From Colwellia sp. (GTDB lineage Bacteria > Pseudomonadota > Gammaproteobacteria > Enterobacterales > Alteromonadaceae), in the NCBI GenBank assembly GCA_013215295.1, contig JABSOZ010000011.1, forward strand, positions 122,917-186,916: a stretch of DNA of 64,000 nucleotides. The letters run 5' to 3'. Shown here piece after piece: positions 9,033-20,112 of the stretch. The notes beneath the pieces were generated by a model. That model had not been told where the DNA came from, made no database searches, and saw only the letters and a program-made list of their open reading frames with translations. The translations under genes and the position numbers were made by a program. Numbering within the stretch: position 1 is the first letter of the stretch; the number at the start of each line of letters is the position of its first letter.

Positions 9033-9477
9033 CCTTAGCAATGGACATGCTAAAAAATGGTTAGTGTTAAGTTGTTTTCTTGTCAGTTTACAGCCTAGCT
9101 TGGCTGCGGAAATAACGAATAAAGTAAACCAATTAACGGTAACACCTTTGATTTTTTCTGCGCAACCAGCAAACTGTATTGCTTTGCGTCATGGAAGAAC
9201 GTGTTATGCCAACGTTAAACTTAATTGGTCTAGTGATATTAAACAAGATTATTGTATCTACATAAAGCAGCCACAAACAGTAAGTGCTCCACTGAAAATG
9301 ATACAATGCTGGAAGAACAGCAATGGCAATCAAATTATTTTCAATTTTGAGTCAAATGAAAAAATTGAATTCTTATTGATGTCATCAAAAAATAAACAAG
9401 TTATTGCAGAAACTGCAGTAGAAGTTAGCTGGGTGCACAAACCCACCGCAAGAAAGCGTCGCTGGCGTATATTTTAA
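9022..9477 (+). CDS. DUF3019 family exported protein
   Basis: 151 residues with a signal peptide (cleavage after QPSLAA, ~29). The mature part has the DUF3019 look: LTVTPLIFSAQPANCIALRHGRTCYANVKL, with a cysteine pair and further cysteines in DYCIY and MIQCW that could form periplasmic disulphides, followed by a basic tail (ARKRRWRIF). No biochemical function is known to me. The start overlaps the end of mipA by 11 bp with an AGGGG RBS inside mipA, so the two are translationally linked. Its fixed place between mipA and a two-component system suggests a shared envelope signal. Confidence 0.7.
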   Translation: MYFNLSNGHAKKWLVLSCFLVSLQPSLAAEITNKVNQLTVTPLIFSAQPANCIALRHGRTCYANVKLNWSSDIKQDYCIYIKQPQTVSAPLKMIQCWKNSNGNQIIFNFESNEKIEFLLMSSKNKQVIAETAVEVSWVHKPTARKRRWRIF

Positions 9478-9509
9478 ATTCAGCCTCAAATGCTAAAAGG
9501 AAAAAAAAG

Positions 9510-10205
9510 ATGACAAGTCGAATCTTACTCGTGGAAGACGATTTAACGTTAGCTGATTGGGTTTGTGAATATCTTCGCGAACAAAATTTTATTGTTGATC
9601 ACGTAGCCCGTGGTGATTTAGTGATGGCTGCAATGGCCAAATTTGAACCACAATTGGTCTTACTCGATATTATGCTACCCGGTTTAAACGGTATTGAAGT
9701 CTGTCGGTTAATTCGTCAAGAAAGCCAACTACCGATTATTATGCTGACGGCAAGAGCAGATGAATTTGATGAAGTTATTGGCCTAGAAGCAGGTGCTAAT
9801 GACTACGTGATAAAACCCGTTCGCCCACGCGCACTGCTCGCCCGAATTACCGGTGCGCTAAAACATAACGTACCAACTGAAGCGTCTAGACAAATCATTA
9901 CGCACGGCTCACTCATTATTAATGGCGAAGCTAAAAGAGTCACTTATAAAAATGAGGAAGTTGAACTATCGACAAGTTTGTTTGCGTTTTTAACTTTTCT
10001 TGCCGAACATGCTGGAGAAGTCGTTGATCGAGACACGGTATTTAAAGCACTAAAAGGGCGCGAATACGACGGGCAAGATCGCCGTTTCGATGTCATGCTT
10101 TCAACGTTACGTAAAATATTTAATGACGATCCTCAAAAACCACAAAAGTTCAAAACTGTTTGGGGCAAAGGTTACTTATTCGTTGCCGACGCTTGGGCTG
10201 AGTAA
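9510..10205 (+). CDS. OmpR/PhoB-type response regulator
   Basis: 231 residues. The receiver domain has Asp10-Asp11, the phosphoacceptor Asp53 in LLDIMLPG, Thr80 and Lys102 (VIKPVRP), all intact. The winged-helix output domain covers ~130-228 (VVDRDTVFKALKGREYDGQDRRFDVMLS; ends FKTVWGKGYLFV). It resembles RstA-type regulators. A strong purine-rich RBS (AAAAGGAAAAAAAAG) precedes the ATG. The sensor kinase starts 5 bp downstream. The likely targets are the mipA-led operon itself and other envelope genes; that is inference from order. Confidence 0.9.
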   Translation: MTSRILLVEDDLTLADWVCEYLREQNFIVDHVARGDLVMAAMAKFEPQLVLLDIMLPGLNGIEVCRLIRQESQLPIIMLTARADEFDEVIGLEAGANDYVIKPVRPRALLARITGALKHNVPTEASRQIITHGSLIINGEAKRVTYKNEEVELSTSLFAFLTFLAEHAGEVVDRDTVFKALKGREYDGQDRRFDVMLSTLRKIFNDDPQKPQKFKTVWGKGYLFVADAWAE

Positions 10206-10210
10206 ACGTT

Positions 10211-11530
10211 ATGAAGCGCTTATATATCAGTATGGTAGCTGCGGTATTAGGCGCATTATTCATCATAAATTGGGGCTTGGATAAACTTGTTGCTAAACAA
10301 GGTAATGAGCATGAAAATACTGAATTAGTTGTTTATCAAAAATTAGTTGATGGCTTTGAACAGCAATTATCAAACGTAAAAACGATTGATTTAATAGAAA
10401 AGACGAACCAGTTAGCACAATATTACCAAGTTAAGCTTTCCCTTGAAAGTACCGACAACATTGCGCTTCCCCAGTCTTTACTTGCACAACTTTCCCAGTC
10501 AGGAGGTTTACTTTTAGCCTCTAATGACGATGCTTACTTGTTGAGAAAAATAACCTTACACCCCGAAGCTTTGATACATTTGCAATTACCCCCAATGGCC
10601 TCGGAGAATGAACAAGAAAACCTGCTATTTACGCTGATTTTATATTTAGGCATTTGCGGGATCATATTGTTGTGGCTATTGCCATTAACACGCCGTCTAT
10701 ATTTACTCACTTTTTCTGCCGCAAAAATTGGCGCAGGCGATCTCTCAATTCGCGTACCTTTTAATCGTTTTTCTTATATAAACACACTAGAAAGCAGCTT
10801 TAATAATATGGCCGCACGTATAGAGAAACTGGTTGCAGATAATAAAATTCTTGCTCGAAGTATTTCACATGACATTCGTACACCTATGTCATGCTTGCGG
10901 TTTGGTGTTGAAGCTGCATTAGATTGTGATGACTTAACTAAGAAAAATACCTATCTTTCGCGTATGGAAATTGAGTTGACTCGCATGGAAGATATGACCA
11001 CCGCATTTCTCGACTATGCAGGCATGGAGCGACAAAGTTTTCATTTGAAACCCGAATTAATCGACGTGAATAACTTAGTTGAAGTTGTTACTAACGACTG
11101 CCAGTCGTTAGCTGAGCAACATAATATTAAATTATCGTGTGAACTATTAGCGACAGAAAAACTCTATTCTTTAGATTTTCATTGGTGTTATCGTGCGGCA
11201 CTAAACTTGGTAAGTAATGCGATTCAACATGCTGATTCACAAGTTATTTTATCGATAGACATCAACAATCAAGAATTTTCAATATCGGTAGAAGATGATG
11301 GTAAAGGGATCCCTAAAGATAAACGCGACGTTATATTCTCTCCGTTTATAAAACTCGACAGTTCACGTTCTCGCGAACAAGGTCACTTTGGCTTAGGTCT
11401 TGCGATCAGTGCTAAAGTAATGGATTGGCATAAAGGCACGATCAAAGCCGCTGCTGGCAATATGCTTCCAGGGGCTCGATTTAGTTTGTTATTTCCCGCT
11501 CAAACGAATACTGAAAATTTATCACTATAA
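10211..11530 (+). CDS. Membrane sensor histidine kinase (RstB-like architecture)
   Basis: 439 residues: membrane helix ~5-22, periplasmic sensor ~25-135 with no recognised fold, second helix ~138-158, HAMP ~160-210, HisKA with phospho-His220 in SISHDIRTP, then HATPase with N box NLVSNAIQHA (~333-342), G1 EDDGKGIP and G2 HFGLGLAIS. All residues needed for autophosphorylation are present. Its partner is the response regulator immediately upstream. The short periplasmic domain and link to mipA/DUF3019 point to an envelope signal; metal or pH are possible but unproved. Confidence 0.9.
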   Translation: MKRLYISMVAAVLGALFIINWGLDKLVAKQGNEHENTELVVYQKLVDGFEQQLSNVKTIDLIEKTNQLAQYYQVKLSLESTDNIALPQSLLAQLSQSGGLLLASNDDAYLLRKITLHPEALIHLQLPPMASENEQENLLFTLILYLGICGIILLWLLPLTRRLYLLTFSAAKIGAGDLSIRVPFNRFSYINTLESSFNNMAARIEKLVADNKILARSISHDIRTPMSCLRFGVEAALDCDDLTKKNTYLSRMEIELTRMEDMTTAFLDYAGMERQSFHLKPELIDVNNLVEVVTNDCQSLAEQHNIKLSCELLATEKLYSLDFHWCYRAALNLVSNAIQHADSQVILSIDINNQEFSISVEDDGKGIPKDKRDVIFSPFIKLDSSRSREQGHFGLGLAISAKVMDWHKGTIKAAAGNMLPGARFSLLFPAQTNTENLSL

Positions 11531-11829
11531 GTATTTAGCCCTACTTCAACTATGCTTGTTTTTTATAAAGAGTGCATGAGCTCATTTTGCAGCGTATAAG
11601 TCTAGGAAGGTTTGTCTATATGCAAATGACTTGTGCGGTATCACGGCTATGTACATCAGCATAAATTACCTATAACTTAATTGAAGACATCAACTTAACG
11701 TGAAGATACGGAAAGCTTCAGCTTTAACTTCCTATATATATAACTTTCTATTAATATACCGACTGATTTTGTATCAAAGACTATCTTGTCTTTGAGTCTT
11801 TCAAATGCAAACACTAACAGTAAATAATT
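11531..11829. other. Intergenic region upstream of the sugar kinase
   Basis: 299 bp between the sensor kinase and the sugar kinase. Apart from the inverted repeat at 11774-11795 I see no gene, and no clear terminator for the sensor kinase transcript. Confidence 0.4.
11774..11795. promoter_or_regulatory. Inverted repeat upstream of the sugar kinase
   Basis: TCAAAGAC (11774-11781), six spacer bases, GTCTTTGA (11788-11795): a perfect 8-bp inverted repeat centred ~45 bp before the kinase start. It has no T run, so an operator or a leader hairpin is more likely than a terminator. Confidence 0.4.
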
Positions 11830-12930
11830 ATGACTAAAGTTGTTGATAACGAAACTCTAAACCAAGTGTTAACACACTATGGATGTTCAATTGAAAATTG
11901 CACGGTATCTCCTTTAGGGAACGGCTTAATTAACGACACCTATTTAGTGAGTAATGAGCAGGCTAATTTTGTTTTACAGCGCATCAACAAAAACGTTTTC
12001 AAAAATCCAAAAGATGTTATTAATAATGCTGAATTGATTAACAAACATTTATTGTCAAAAAATCATAACAAGCTTTATTCGTTATCTCCAATATGGCAAA
12101 TACCTACTATAGATGGTCAGCCATTGGTTATTGATACAAATAACCAATACTGGCGTGCGATTCATTACATCCCTAATTGTTTTAGTGTAGAAGAAGTTGA
12201 AACACCTGAGCAAGCTAAACAAGTAGGTTCAGCTTTTGCACAATTCACTTCTGCGTTGAGTGACTTCTCAGCAACATCATTAACAGAAACTATTCCTGAT
12301 TTTCATAATTTGTCTAAACGCATGAATGATTTAAGAGCAGTTATCAAAGCTGATGCTCAAGGTCGTTTATCATCATGTCAGCAATTAGTTGATTATTGTT
12401 TTTCTGCGCAATCCTTTATTGATGAAGTAGATGAACTTACGCAACGACTGCCAATACAAGTCACTCATAACGATACTAAAATTAATAATTTATTATTTTG
12501 TGCTCAATCAAAACTGCCACTAGCCGTTATTGATTTAGATACTTGTATGCCCGGATATTTGATGCATGACTTTGGCGATATGGTGAGAACGTGTTGTTCA
12601 AACTTACCTGAAGATGGTACCGATTTACCTAATATGACAGTAAGATTCGATATTTACAGTGCATTATCGCAAGGTTACATTGAAGCTTTTGGGGATAGAA
12701 TGTCAGAGCTTGAACAACAAAGTTTGGTTATTGGTGCACAATTATTACCGTTTATGCTCGGCGTTCGTTTTTTAACTGACTATCTAGACGGCGATAACTA
12801 TTTTCATGTTAAACATGAAAATCATAATTTAGAACGGGCGAAAAATCAGCTTAACCTTTATCGTTTATTACATAAAGACCGTAACAAGTTGAATGAGATA
12901 GCAGCTGAATTTTCAGTAGCAGTAATATAA
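11830..12930 (+). CDS. Phosphotransferase of the NahK / N-acetylhexosamine kinase type
   Basis: 366 residues of the aminoglycoside-phosphotransferase fold. The catalytic loop VTHNDTKINNLLF puts the base at Asp215 and the metal-binding motif VIDLDTCMPG at Asp235/Asp237. The sequence THNDTKxNN..IDLDT.MPG..xxDFGD is the form seen in anomeric N-acetylhexosamine 1-kinases (NahK of bifidobacteria) rather than in antibiotic kinases. The N-terminal part has a glycine-rich ATP loop (PLGNGLINDTYLV). It lies tail to tail with a GH63 glycosidase (13-bp gap), so a role in phosphorylating a released sugar is plausible. The exact sugar cannot be read from the sequence. Confidence 0.72.
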   Translation: MTKVVDNETLNQVLTHYGCSIENCTVSPLGNGLINDTYLVSNEQANFVLQRINKNVFKNPKDVINNAELINKHLLSKNHNKLYSLSPIWQIPTIDGQPLVIDTNNQYWRAIHYIPNCFSVEEVETPEQAKQVGSAFAQFTSALSDFSATSLTETIPDFHNLSKRMNDLRAVIKADAQGRLSSCQQLVDYCFSAQSFIDEVDELTQRLPIQVTHNDTKINNLLFCAQSKLPLAVIDLDTCMPGYLMHDFGDMVRTCCSNLPEDGTDLPNMTVRFDIYSALSQGYIEAFGDRMSELEQQSLVIGAQLLPFMLGVRFLTDYLDGDNYFHVKHENHNLERAKNQLNLYRLLHKDRNKLNEIAAEFSVAVI

Positions 12931-12943
12931 AGTCAATTCGTCA

Positions 12944-15487
<2,544 letters not shown>

Positions 15488-15572
15488 TTATCAGTGATGA
15501 CTATTCTAACTTTATTGTGATTGTATGTTTTTTACCCTACACTAACTTTCAAAATAATATAATAAGAATAAA

Positions 15573-16733
15573 ATGGCTAAGAATAATCAATTCACTACGC
15601 TGTTTGTTAATTACACCACCAACATCAAGCGTTATATCAATAAAATGGTAAGCCCTGATGATAATGACATTATTCAAGAAACGTTTATTCGTTCACCTGA
15701 AGCTATTATCAAAGCACAAGCAAGCCATTGGATAAGTAAAATTAATCGAAGTCTCTCACAAGGTGAGACGCTAGCTTTGTATTTATGGTCAAAGAAAAGT
15801 AGTTTTCATCGCAATACATTATTCTCTTTAGCAACACGCTCAAATGACTTAAATGTGCTAAATGTATTAAGCGCCTTATACCCATTAGAAAATCCTAAAT
15901 CACAAAAAAACACCTTGCTCGTTAAATATGCTATTGCAGCAAGTGTTACTGCTATTGTGCTGATTACAGGTAACATATTCATTAATATGACACCATTTCC
16001 TGATGCTAATAACGAAAAACAATTTATTGAAGTGAGAATGCTGCAGACAGAAATTGGTCAACAGACTCGTTTTTCACTCTCTGATGGGTCAAGAGTTAAA
16101 CTCAACACGAATAGCATCGTCAAGGTGAGTTTTTCAAAAAACAACCGTCTGTTAACTCTCATAAAAGGTGAAGCTAACTTTAATGTTACTCAGGATAAAA
16201 GTAGACCCTTTACGGTAACCGCAGGTGAAAAATCATTTACGGCTTTAGGGACTATTTTTAATGTACAAAAATCATCAAATGAAAATATGGAGCTTGTTGT
16301 CACTGAAGGTCGTGTATTAATCACTAAATCCAACGAACCATTGCATAAAATAGCAAACATGCTAACTCATTTACCCAAAGAGGAATTGCCCGGTTTATTA
16401 GTAACATCGGGGGAAATTGCCACGATAGAAAATAACATTGAAACGTCAAATGAAAAAATATCATTTGAAAGAATTCAACGAGAGCTTGCTTGGCAACAAG
16501 GTATGTTAGTTTTTAGTGGTGAAACACTCGATGAAGCTTTAGCCGAGGTCAGTCGTTATACAACCACAAAATTTGAAATTAATGATGTTGAATTGTCTAA
16601 CATAAAAGTGGCAGGCTATTACAAGGCGAACGATATCGACGGATTACTTACCTCTTTAAGTATTAACTTTAATATCCAATTCGAAAAAATAAACAATAAC
16701 TCGATTCATTTGAGCTTGAATACCTCAAAATAA
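15573..16733 (+). CDS. FecR-family transmembrane regulator fused to an N-terminal ECF sigma factor remnant
   Basis: 386 residues. From ~43 on it is a FecR protein: DUF4880 helix region (AQASHWISKINRSLS, ~48-62), one membrane helix ~118-139, the FecR domain ~155-260 (FSLSDGSRVKLNTNS; ALGTIFNV; VTEGRV), and a C-terminal STN-like domain ~305-380 (LVFSGETLDEALAEVSRY; NFNIQFEK). The first ~41 residues do not belong to FecR: LFVNYTTNIKRYINKMVSPD and DNDIIQETFIR match the start of ECF sigma region 2 (FecI usually has AEDIVQETFLR). The join is in frame, as if a deletion removed the rest of sigma2, sigma4 and the FecR start. No complete sigma gene lies beside it. It probably still senses the state of the downstream TonB receptor, but how it signals is unclear. 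Confidence 0.82.
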   Translation: MAKNNQFTTLFVNYTTNIKRYINKMVSPDDNDIIQETFIRSPEAIIKAQASHWISKINRSLSQGETLALYLWSKKSSFHRNTLFSLATRSNDLNVLNVLSALYPLENPKSQKNTLLVKYAIAASVTAIVLITGNIFINMTPFPDANNEKQFIEVRMLQTEIGQQTRFSLSDGSRVKLNTNSIVKVSFSKNNRLLTLIKGEANFNVTQDKSRPFTVTAGEKSFTALGTIFNVQKSSNENMELVVTEGRVLITKSNEPLHKIANMLTHLPKEELPGLLVTSGEIATIENNIETSNEKISFERIQRELAWQQGMLVFSGETLDEALAEVSRYTTTKFEINDVELSNIKVAGYYKANDIDGLLTSLSINFNIQFEKINNNSIHLSLNTSK

Positions 16734-16873
16734 GTTTTCGATTGTTATATTTGACCTAATAGGTCTTTTATAAAATATAATAGAATAACTTCATTTAATA
16801 AGACTTAACTACAGATACAGATAACTCAAACTAACCATGCAAAAAACGAATAAATATCAGGAATAGTTTAACA

Positions 16874-19432
16874 ATGAATAAAAGCACAACACTCAATGCC
16901 TTATTAGTTTCGCTAATACTGAGTGCATCAAGCCATACCGTGCTTGCACAAGAGCCCAATCAAGCAAACGAGCAAGAAGTTGAAATAATATCCGTGATAG
17001 GTAGTCGTGTTGCAGGTCGTTCTGTAGACGATTTACCCGTTCCCGTAGATATATTATCTGCAGAAGCTCTCGTTAATACCGGCCAAACGGAAGTGGGGAG
17101 GATGTTACAAGCCATAGCACCTTCTTTTAACTTTTCTAGTTCGTCAATTAGTGACGGAACTGATGCTTTACGCCCAGCGACATTACGTGGCTTAGGACCT
17201 GATCAAACGTTAGTGTTGATTAATGGAAAGCGACGTCATCAAGCGAGCTTAATTCACATTAATACGTCTGTGGGTCGAGGTACTGCTGGCACTGATATGA
17301 ATGCGATTCCTGCGGCATCGATAAAGCGTATTGAAGTATTACGAGATGGTGCTGCCGCACAATATGGCTCTGATGCGATTGCGGGTGTTATCAATATTAT
17401 TCTCAAAGATCAAAGTGAAGGCGGTATTTTTGCCGTTTCTTATGGCGAAAATTCTGAAGGTGATGGCGAAACCACGAATATTGATATCTCAAAAGGCTTT
17501 GCGTTAGGTGATAATGGTTTTGTAAATACCACTTTAAACATACGTGATAGAGGTTTCACAAATCGAGCGGGGTTGCATGGTTCATGTCAATTTTCAGGTT
17601 GTACACAACTTGATGATGGAAATTACCTCTTAGCAGATCCGCGAGAAGCAACAGCAACACGTGATACCTTTCGTATTGGTGATGCAGATTCCAACCAAAT
17701 AGGGCTAACCATCAATACTGGATACGATTTAGCTGATGGGCATATATACGGCTTTATTACCTATTCGAGCCGAGATAATGAGTCTGCGGCGTTTTTTCGC
17801 CATAATGCAAATGACGGGGGTAATGCTCAACTTCAAGATGATGATGCTACGATTCCTAATGGTTTTTTACCTAAGATCAAGACTGAAATAAAAGACATTT
17901 CATACAATTTCGGTTATAAAACTGAGTTTAGTGATTATTCATCATTAGATTTGTCATACACTTACGGTGAAAATAACATTGATTATACCACCCGTAATAC
18001 CATTAACTCATCATACGCAAATTCATTAATATACACCTCATCATTGACGGCAGATGAAATTCGACTATCGATTCCTCGTGAAGCTTTTGCTTACGGTTTA
18101 GCGCTTACTTTACAAACCCTTAATATTGATTACACCCAGGTTTTTGATTGGTTTTCTTTAGCCATAGGAACAGAATTTCGTAAAGATGAGTATACCGTTA
18201 AAGCAGGAGATGAATATTCATACCGAGATTATGATACCGATGGACTCGGCAATAGTTTATATGACACTGACCGAAGTGCTGGTACTCAAGGATTTGGGGG
18301 GACTGCTCCTTTACAATCGGTTAATGAATCACGTAACGTCATTTCTTTTTATATAGATACCGAATTTGAAGTTACTGATCGTCTGATCCTCACTGGCGCA
18401 ATACGTTTTGATGACTATGATGGTTTTGGAGACAGCACTAATTTCAAACTTGCCGCTAATTGGTCAATGACTGATGACATATCAATACGTGGAGCTATGA
18501 GTACAGGTTTTAGGGCTCCCTCGATGCAGCAACTTTATACTGACAATATCAGTACTCAATTTCAAACGGCTCAAAATGGCGGAGACCAAATTGCAGTTCA
18601 GATAGGGACTTTCCGAAATGATAGTATTTTAGCCCAAGCAATAGGCATTCCTGAACTCAAAGAAGAAGAGTCGATTAACTTTAGTGTTGGCACTGTTGTA
18701 CAAGTTACCAATAACATTAATTTAACGGTTGATTTTTACTCTATTGATATTAAAGATCGTATTGTTCTGAGTAATTCATTAGGTAAAGGGTTATCGTCAG
18801 CGCTTGATACCGCATTAACGTCTTCTGGTGCAGGTGCCGGGCAATTCTTTTTGAATGGTGCTGATACTGAAACGAGCGGTGTTGATATCATCACCACTTG
18901 GAATACAGAACTGATGTCAGGCGAATTAGCGCTAACATTAGCGGCAAACTTTACTGAAACTAGCGTTACCGATACTTATACGCCAGCAGATAGTGCGCTA
19001 GGTGGTATTCTGCCTGTGAATGTATTTTCTGAACAAGCAATTTCAATTATCGAAGAATGGCAACCTCAAGATCGGATCAGTTTTAGCGGCTTATATAAAC
19101 TAGGTCTATTTACTGTAAATCTCGCTTTTAATCGTTATGGTGAATACACGGTTCTTGATGGTGAAAGACAAACGTATGGCGCAGAACTATTAACAGATTT
19201 ACGGGTAAATTATCAGTTCAACGATGAACTTTCATTCAATTTTGGTGGCAATAACATCTTTGATGTTTACCCTGATAAAAATGAAATAGGTAACTCTCGC
19301 TCAGGCACTATTGTTAACGCAAGTGGTGATATTGTAGCTAGTAGCCCTGGTGTATTTACTTATTCACGACGTTCAGCTCCCTTTGGCTTCAATGGAGCAT
19401 ATTTCTATGCAGGTGTTGCCTATCAATTTTAG
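16874..19432 (+). CDS. TonB-dependent outer-membrane receptor
   Basis: 852 residues: signal peptide (cleavage after HTVLAQ, ~26), a plug domain ~45-165 (LRGLGPDQTLVLINGKRR; IKRIEVLRDGAAAQYGSDAI; GVINIILK) and a 22-strand type barrel ending in AGVAYQF. It has no N-terminal STN signalling domain, although a FecR gene precedes it; the STN-like module sits on the FecR protein instead. TonB receptors in such Alteromonadales loci import oligosaccharides or siderophores. The GH63 enzyme and sugar kinase next door favour a glycan substrate (inference). It is 140 bp downstream of the fecR-like gene and ends at a strong terminator. Confidence 0.9.
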   Translation: MNKSTTLNALLVSLILSASSHTVLAQEPNQANEQEVEIISVIGSRVAGRSVDDLPVPVDILSAEALVNTGQTEVGRMLQAIAPSFNFSSSSISDGTDALRPATLRGLGPDQTLVLINGKRRHQASLIHINTSVGRGTAGTDMNAIPAASIKRIEVLRDGAAAQYGSDAIAGVINIILKDQSEGGIFAVSYGENSEGDGETTNIDISKGFALGDNGFVNTTLNIRDRGFTNRAGLHGSCQFSGCTQLDDGNYLLADPREATATRDTFRIGDADSNQIGLTINTGYDLADGHIYGFITYSSRDNESAAFFRHNANDGGNAQLQDDDATIPNGFLPKIKTEIKDISYNFGYKTEFSDYSSLDLSYTYGENNIDYTTRNTINSSYANSLIYTSSLTADEIRLSIPREAFAYGLALTLQTLNIDYTQVFDWFSLAIGTEFRKDEYTVKAGDEYSYRDYDTDGLGNSLYDTDRSAGTQGFGGTAPLQSVNESRNVISFYIDTEFEVTDRLILTGAIRFDDYDGFGDSTNFKLAANWSMTDDISIRGAMSTGFRAPSMQQLYTDNISTQFQTAQNGGDQIAVQIGTFRNDSILAQAIGIPELKEEESINFSVGTVVQVTNNINLTVDFYSIDIKDRIVLSNSLGKGLSSALDTALTSSGAGAGQFFLNGADTETSGVDIITTWNTELMSGELALTLAANFTETSVTDTYTPADSALGGILPVNVFSEQAISIIEEWQPQDRISFSGLYKLGLFTVNLAFNRYGEYTVLDGERQTYGAELLTDLRVNYQFNDELSFNFGGNNIFDVYPDKNEIGNSRSGTIVNASGDIVASSPGVFTYSRRSAPFGFNGAYFYAGVAYQF

Positions 19433-19475
19433 TTACAAATAAAGCCGTTCCAACAACAATCAATACAGCTAAAAA

Positions 19476-19503
19476 AAAAGCAAAGTGCGAGCACTTTGCT
19501 TTT
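19476..19503. terminator. Terminator after the TonB receptor
   Basis: AAAAGCAAAGTGC and GCACTTTGCTTTT around a minimal GA/CGAG loop, with A's before and T's in the descending arm. It lies between convergent genes and is probably bidirectional. Confidence 0.9.
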
Positions 19504-19550
19504 ATAACTTAGTATAATTCACCCGTATTTACACTTGGGCTTTATTTGAG

Positions 19551-19709
19551 CTATTTGTCAGGATCAATACCGTGCTTAATTTTTTCTATTCGCTCTTGAT
19601 GTCTATGATGTGCTTTCAGTCCTGCAATTGAAAAAGCACCCACAATAGCAATAATAGGTATTAATAATGATAACGTCGCAGGATTAAGTAGCGTTTCTAT
19701 CCATCCCAT
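19551..19709 (-). CDS. 52-residue single-pass membrane protein, uncharacterised
   Basis: A short gene with a good RBS (AAAGGAC, 6 bases before the ATG at 19709). The product begins MGWIETLLNPAT, has one strong hydrophobic helix (~13-30, LSLLIPIIAIVGAFSIAGL), then a basic, histidine-containing amphipathic tail AHHRHQERIEKIKHGIDPDK. The tail pattern ExRxEKIxxGxDP is common in small PspB-like or phage-shock-like membrane proteins, but I cannot assign it. It lies 40 bp downstream of rraB on the same strand and may be its operon partner. Confidence 0.7.
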   Translation of the reverse strand: MGWIETLLNPATLSLLIPIIAIVGAFSIAGLKAHHRHQERIEKIKHGIDPDK

Positions 19710-19749
19710 TTTTAAGTCCTTTCAAGGTAATTTATTTATGTTTTATACG

Positions 19750-20100
19750 TTACTCTTCGAAATAAGTGCCCCAACCGTCATAATCAACTTTACATTGCTG
19801 GGCTAACTCAAACATCTTTTTTGTTTCTTCGAAAATAATCTCTTCGTCAAGTGGTTGCTCAGTTATAATATCAAAAGCAAATACTTTGTCGCCATTCTCA
19901 AGTTCAGCTTCTTCAGGGTCTTCTATTTCTAAACCCATTTTAAAAGCGGAAATCGCTGCTTTTTCTAATACATTGAAATCAGAACTGGAAAAATGATGCT
20001 CAATCGTATGATGCACTTCTTCATTAGTGCCATCTTCTATAAGCGCATTAACCAAATTATTTGTATGGTCTTGCCATTGCTGCAATTCTTCGTCTTTCAT
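19750..20100 (-). CDS. rraB: Regulator of ribonuclease E activity B
   Basis: 116 residues with the family's diagnostic ending CKVDYDGWGTYFEE and the TIEHHFSSSDFNVLEKAA stretch near residue 32. E. coli RraB (138 residues) binds RNase E and inhibits mRNA decay on a subset of transcripts. The protein is acidic, cytoplasmic and full-length apart from the short variable tail. It is 12 bp downstream of the plsC-like gene, so the two are probably cotranscribed. Confidence 0.92.
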   Translation of the reverse strand: MKDEELQQWQDHTNNLVNALIEDGTNEEVHHTIEHHFSSSDFNVLEKAAISAFKMGLEIEDPEEAELENGDKVFAFDIITEQPLDEEIIFEETKKMFELAQQCKVDYDGWGTYFEE

Positions 20101-20112
20101 CGTTATCTCAAT

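Noticed and set aside
11830..12930. Aminoglycoside resistance kinase
   Set aside because: The THNDTK...IDLDT.MPG motifs and glycan-gene context fit a sugar kinase of the NahK type, not an antibiotic-modifying enzyme.
15573..15692. A separate, truncated sigma factor gene
   Set aside because: The sigma-like segment is continuous and in frame with FecR, with no stop or second start between them, so it is one fused gene.
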